64,000 bases of DNA from Neobacillus terrae. Its GTDB lineage: Bacteria > Bacillota > Bacilli > Bacillales > Cytobacillaceae. The stretch spans positions 1-64,000 of the forward strand of contig NZ_JAAOEO010000013.1 of NCBI RefSeq assembly GCF_011393025.1, read 5' to 3'. Positions 60,699 to 64,000 of this stretch are shown here, one piece after another; the first letter of the stretch is position 1; each line of letters begins with the position of its first letter. The notes beneath the pieces are model-generated. The model was not told where the DNA came from. It did no database searches and worked only from the letters and a program-made list of their open reading frames with translations. The position numbers and the translations under genes are program-made.

Positions 60699-61241
60699 AT
60701 GGAACAACATTTGCTCTCGTGGTTTGAGGCCAGCGGTCCATGGGCTTTTTTCACTAGTCTTTTATTTAATACAGTATTTAGTATTTTTGCATTTATCCCG
60801 AGTGTTTTTCTTACGGCAGCAAATATGGCCTTTTTTGGATTTTCAAAGGGACTGCTGATTTCTTTTCTTGGGGAGATTAGCGGTGCGATGACAAGCTTTC
60901 TTCTGTACAGATGGGGAATAAACTCGCTTGGAGAACGGGAACTCTTCAAAAATAAATACATTAAAAAATTATCGAACACTAGTCGCGGTGAGGCATTTAT
61001 TTTAATTGTCATGCTAAGGACATTTCCGTTTGTTCCGTCCGGCGCAGTAAATATTGCTGCTGCATTTAGTAAAACAGGGTTTTTTACCTTTGCTCTGGCT
61101 AGTTCAGTGGGAAAAATCCCATCCATCCTTATTGAAGGATACTCTGTGAAACAGGTAATGGATTGGTCCTGGGAAGGAAAATTAATACTCGGTTTTTTTT
61201 CTTTCTGTATCTTGATATTTTATTTAAAAAGAAAAAAATAG
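60699..61241 (+). CDS. TVP38/TMEM64 (DedA-like) family membrane protein
   Basis: The 180-residue protein has five hydrophobic segments and the VTT/SNARE-associated domain pattern FIPSVFLTAANMAFFGFSKGLLISFLGEISGAMTSFLLYRWG (about 33-75) and MLRTFPFVPSGAVNIAAAFSK. Family members are thought to move lipids across membranes. GAGGTTAAT precedes the ATG. It stands alone on the plus strand, divergent from the MCP. Confidence 0.85.
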   Translation: MEQHLLSWFEASGPWAFFTSLLFNTVFSIFAFIPSVFLTAANMAFFGFSKGLLISFLGEISGAMTSFLLYRWGINSLGERELFKNKYIKKLSNTSRGEAFILIVMLRTFPFVPSGAVNIAAAFSKTGFFTFALASSVGKIPSILIEGYSVKQVMDWSWEGKLILGFFSFCILIFYLKRKK

Positions 61242-61523
61242 AGTAAAAGGTTGCCGCTTAAAAAAAATGCCTGAATTAATTCTATTCATCACCTAAGCAG
61301 CTTTTGGACAAAAATATATCTGAAATTGTCACATTGTGTTTAGTTGATTTTATAGTTTTCAGGAGATCATATCCCATTGAAACCCTCGTAAATAACTGAA
61401 TTGTTATACTTGCTGAACCTAATTTTATGCCCTTAAGTTCATATAATCGAGACAATTTTTACAAATGTTGGTTGATAGTATCTAAATCATCCTATTTTTA
61501 AATTCATGAGTGTTGCCGTTACG
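61242..61523. other. AT-rich spacer after the TVP38 gene
   Basis: I see no gene, terminator hairpin or promoter that I would defend. Confidence 0.4.
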
Positions 61524-61769
61524 AACAAAAGGCGCAAGCGCCCTGGTCAGATGATGAAAGGCTAAAATCGCCACGTCCTGTGGCAACGCCTTCCTGACCC
61601 ACATCCTGTGGGCCCCCAACAGGCATAAGACGAATCACGTAGGAAATCCTGATTTCTGAAGTGATTTGGCTTATGACCCCGAGGGGCTGGGTGCTGGAGC
61701 TGGATTACAATAATCTAGTTCGAAGTTATCCACAAGGTGAAAATCTATAATTTCCTAAACGACAAGAAA
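61524..61769. repeat. Mosaic intergenic repeat, copy E
   Basis: It is near-identical to copy D (20461-20639) at both ends and in the long CATAAG/CTTATG hairpin. It has an extra module of about 65 bases after GCCCTGG (GATGAAAGGCTAAAATCGCC to CATCCTGTGGG), which is shared with copy C at 18061 in inverted orientation. Confidence 0.85.
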
Positions 61770-61794
61770 AAGAAGCCGCATTCAGCAGCTTCTT
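61766..61794 (-). terminator. Terminator of the GGDEF-EAL gene
   Basis: AGAAGCTGC pairs with GCGGCTTCT around TGAAT, followed by TTTTC on the minus strand; it includes the stop codon. Confidence 0.75.
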
Positions 61795-63931
61795 ATTTTT
61801 TCGATAAATTAAGCTTAAGTGAATGAACCGGCATTGGTCTGCTGAAGAAATAGCCTTGCCCTCCATCACATTTTTCTTCCTTTAGATATACAAGTTGGGT
61901 TTCATTTTCAATTCCTTCCGCTACTACGTCCATATTAAGACTATGGGCCAGGGATATAATAGCGGACGTGATTCGTTTCCCATTTAGGTTCCGACTAATG
62001 TCATCAATAAAGATTTTATCAATTTTCACCTTATCAAACGGGTATTGGCGGAGATAGCTCAATGATGTATAACCTGTACCAAAATCATCAATAGATATCG
62101 ATACTCCTATTTCTTTCAGTTTTGTTAAGCTGTCTTTTATAAGTTCAACATCATCCAAAAGAATGCTTTCCGTAACCTCCAATTCCAGCCATCTCGGGTC
62201 TAGCTTTGTGTCTTCCAATATTTGGACTACTGTATCGATAAAGTTATACTGCTGAAGCTGTTTAGTGGACATATTTACAGCTATTTTAAAGGAAGGGATT
62301 CCTGCGTCCTGCCATGATTTATTTTGGCGGCATGCTGTTTCAAGGACCCATGTACCAATCGCTATGATCTGCCCGCTTTCTTCCGCAATAGGTATAAAAT
62401 CGTTTGGTGGAACTAGGCCTATTTCAGGATGATGCCAACGAATCAGGGCCTCCATCGCGGAAATCCTTTCACTTTTTAAATCCATAATAGGCTGATAATA
62501 TAGTTCGAATTCATTATTTTGAACAGCAAACGCTAAATCGCGTTCAAGAGTTAATTTATAAGATGCGTTTAAGTCCAATTCTTCCGAATAAATTGTAAAA
62601 TGATTGCGTTTAAATTTCTTCGTATGATACATGGCAGTGTCCGCATGACGAATTAGTTCGTGCACATCATCATTAACCCCTGTGCTGAATGCAACACCTA
62701 TGCTTGCTGTGACGGTCACCGAGTTTCCTGACACATGGAAGGGGTCAGACAGTATTTTATGGATGCTTTCTGCCAAACGGCTGACTTCTTCCTGAGTGGT
62801 ATCAGTTACCAGAATCGTGAACTCATCTCCGGCCAGCCTGCTCAGTGTATCTGTTTTACGGATGGTTTGCTTCAGCCTCTCGGCTACCAGTTTTAAAAAT
62901 TCATCCCCGACCTGATGCCCTAGAGAATCGTTTATAAACTTAAACCGGTCCAGATCAAGAAAAAGAATAGCTAAAGGATTCTGGTCTCTTCTTGAAAGAT
63001 TAATCATCTGCCCCAGGCGGTCTTCAAATAACTTCCGATTCGGCAATCTGGTTAGCGGATCATAAAAAGCAAGTTCCTTCATTTGCTGATCATAAAGGAT
63101 TTTTTGTGTAATGTCCCTAGCCGTCCCATACGTCCCAACAATTTTTCCGTTTACCCGCATAGGAAAATGGGTTGCGTTTATAAAAATTCTTTTTCCATCC
63201 TTTTGTAAAAGCTGAAGCTCAGCACTACTCGGTATTCCTGCTTTCGCATCATCAAAATGCTTGATCGCCTCCGGCAGATCTTCAGAAGCAATAAGAGGCA
63301 TGAAAGGCATTCCGATGACTTCCTGAACGGAATAACCTGTAAGCAATTCACTCGATGGATTGGCATTAATGAAATTTCCATCATTATCGATAGAGTAAAT
63401 CGCATCTGGACTGCTGTCAAAAAGAGACTTATATTGTGCATTACTTTCTTCCAGCTGCTGTTCTGCGGCTACTTGTTCTGTGATATCAATAACACTTCCG
63501 AATAAAACCTTTTTCCCGTATATGACCGCCATCGACGTGCAGATTTCAGTATAAATCAGGTTCCCGTCTTTATTAAGCTTTCGCACACGATACCGGTCAT
63601 CTTTTATATCTCCTTGCTGTCTTTTCTCAATATTTCGCTGAAGGATTGGATAATCATCAGGATGGATGGTTTCAAAAATAGATACATGTCCTTTTGTTAA
63701 TTCCTCTTTCGTATACCCAAGAAGAGCAGCGAAATAATGATTTACATAGGAGTAGCTGCCTTCTTCAATGATGTAAATGCCGATTGGGGCCTTTTCAATC
63801 AGGTTATGGAATATTGTCCGGTAAAATGGCAATTCAGCTTCACTGCTAACATTCCCGGTTGTTAATCGGCTGATTATTTGATGTAAAATGCGGTTATTTT
63901 CCCTCGAAGTGTCATCTTTAGGGGATTTCAT
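61793..63931 (-). CDS. PAS-PAS-GGDEF-EAL protein (cyclic di-GMP turnover)
   Basis: The protein makes and/or breaks cyclic di-GMP under control of two PAS sensors. Numbered from the first ATG (63937), PAS domains span about 40-165 and 170-285. The GGDEF domain (about 290-455) has AGDEF at 369-373 and an RKTD inhibitory site at 360-363. The EAL domain (about 465-712) has EALIRW at 496-501 and DDFGTG at 617-622. All catalytic motifs are present, so both activities are possible. I prefer the second ATG (63931), 8 bases after GAGGAG, giving 712 residues. There is no membrane segment. Confidence 0.92.
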   Translation of the reverse strand: MKSPKDDTSRENNRILHQIISRLTTGNVSSEAELPFYRTIFHNLIEKAPIGIYIIEEGSYSYVNHYFAALLGYTKEELTKGHVSIFETIHPDDYPILQRNIEKRQQGDIKDDRYRVRKLNKDGNLIYTEICTSMAVIYGKKVLFGSVIDITEQVAAEQQLEESNAQYKSLFDSSPDAIYSIDNDGNFINANPSSELLTGYSVQEVIGMPFMPLIASEDLPEAIKHFDDAKAGIPSSAELQLLQKDGKRIFINATHFPMRVNGKIVGTYGTARDITQKILYDQQMKELAFYDPLTRLPNRKLFEDRLGQMINLSRRDQNPLAILFLDLDRFKFINDSLGHQVGDEFLKLVAERLKQTIRKTDTLSRLAGDEFTILVTDTTQEEVSRLAESIHKILSDPFHVSGNSVTVTASIGVAFSTGVNDDVHELIRHADTAMYHTKKFKRNHFTIYSEELDLNASYKLTLERDLAFAVQNNEFELYYQPIMDLKSERISAMEALIRWHHPEIGLVPPNDFIPIAEESGQIIAIGTWVLETACRQNKSWQDAGIPSFKIAVNMSTKQLQQYNFIDTVVQILEDTKLDPRWLELEVTESILLDDVELIKDSLTKLKEIGVSISIDDFGTGYTSLSYLRQYPFDKVKIDKIFIDDISRNLNGKRITSAIISLAHSLNMDVVAEGIENETQLVYLKEEKCDGGQGYFFSRPMPVHSLKLNLSKK

Positions 63932-63937
63932 TGACAT

Positions 63938-64000
63938 ATCTCCTCATTACTCTTTATTCTGTGATGAAAACTTTCGTAAAAATCATAGACCACCAATGGC
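63938..64000. other. Right edge of the window
   Basis: Only the ribosome binding site of the GGDEF-EAL gene is recognised here. Confidence 0.4.

Overview
The window reads as a chromosomal segment of a Bacillaceae bacterium of the Bacillus/Mesobacillus/Neobacillus type. Gene content and order follow the Bacillus subtilis map closely: ssrA-smpB-rnr-est-secG, eno-gpmI-tpiA-pgk-gapA-cggR, rpoN/sigL, tRNA-Arg and clpP, crh-whiA-yvcK-rapZ-yvcI, trxB-yvcD, the his operon, yvoF-ppaX-yvoD-lgt-hprK, nagABR, yvlABCD and uvrAB-csbA. Almost all of this backbone lies on the minus strand. Species cannot be fixed from the window.

Layout. 1-2.06 kb: an AT-rich methyltransferase gene behind a strong promoter and an attenuator-like hairpin, then a repeat-rich stretch. 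2.06-7.5 kb: the trans-translation and RNA-decay block (ssrA, smpB, rnr) with a carboxylesterase, a PH-domain protein and secG. The ssrA gene is split in its T-loop by a 268-nt group I intron. 7.6-10.3 kb: a TIM-barrel protein of unknown role and a GlcNAc-type PTS permease. 10.5-17.7 kb: the lower glycolysis operon under a CggR operator. 17.8-24 kb: glutaredoxin, sigma-54, tRNA-Arg, clpP with a CtsR site, crh, whiA, yvcK. 24-28.4 kb: rapZ, Nudix, trxB, TPR protein. 28.7-35.2 kb: the eight-gene his operon. 35.9-40 kb: acyltransferase, ppaX, yvoD, lgt, hprK. 40.1-42.9 kb: GlcNAc catabolism with a NagR site. 42.9-51.1 kb: yvl genes, uvrAB with a LexA box, csbA. 51.3-64 kb is more accessory: two unknown small genes, czrA-czcD, cadC-cadA, a damaged yqjF, a sigma-D type chemotaxis pair, a second MCP, a TVP38 protein and a PAS-GGDEF-EAL protein.

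Carbon signalling is concentrated here. HprK phosphorylates HPr and Crh; CggR gates glycolysis; YvcK and RapZ sense sugar-nucleotide or cell-wall state; NagR gates amino-sugar use.

The strongest unusual signals are these. (1) A group I intron interrupts the tmRNA T-loop exactly where splicing would restore a 7-nt T-loop. (2) An in-frame UGA sits exactly at the first Cys of the CxxC metal-binding motif of CadA, with a small downstream stem-loop of bacterial SECIS geometry; it is either a nonsense mutation or a selenocysteine codon. (3) Two families of dispersed intergenic repeats are present, one clearly mosaic. (4) Several sequence-unrelated tandem arrays share a unit length of about 21 bp.
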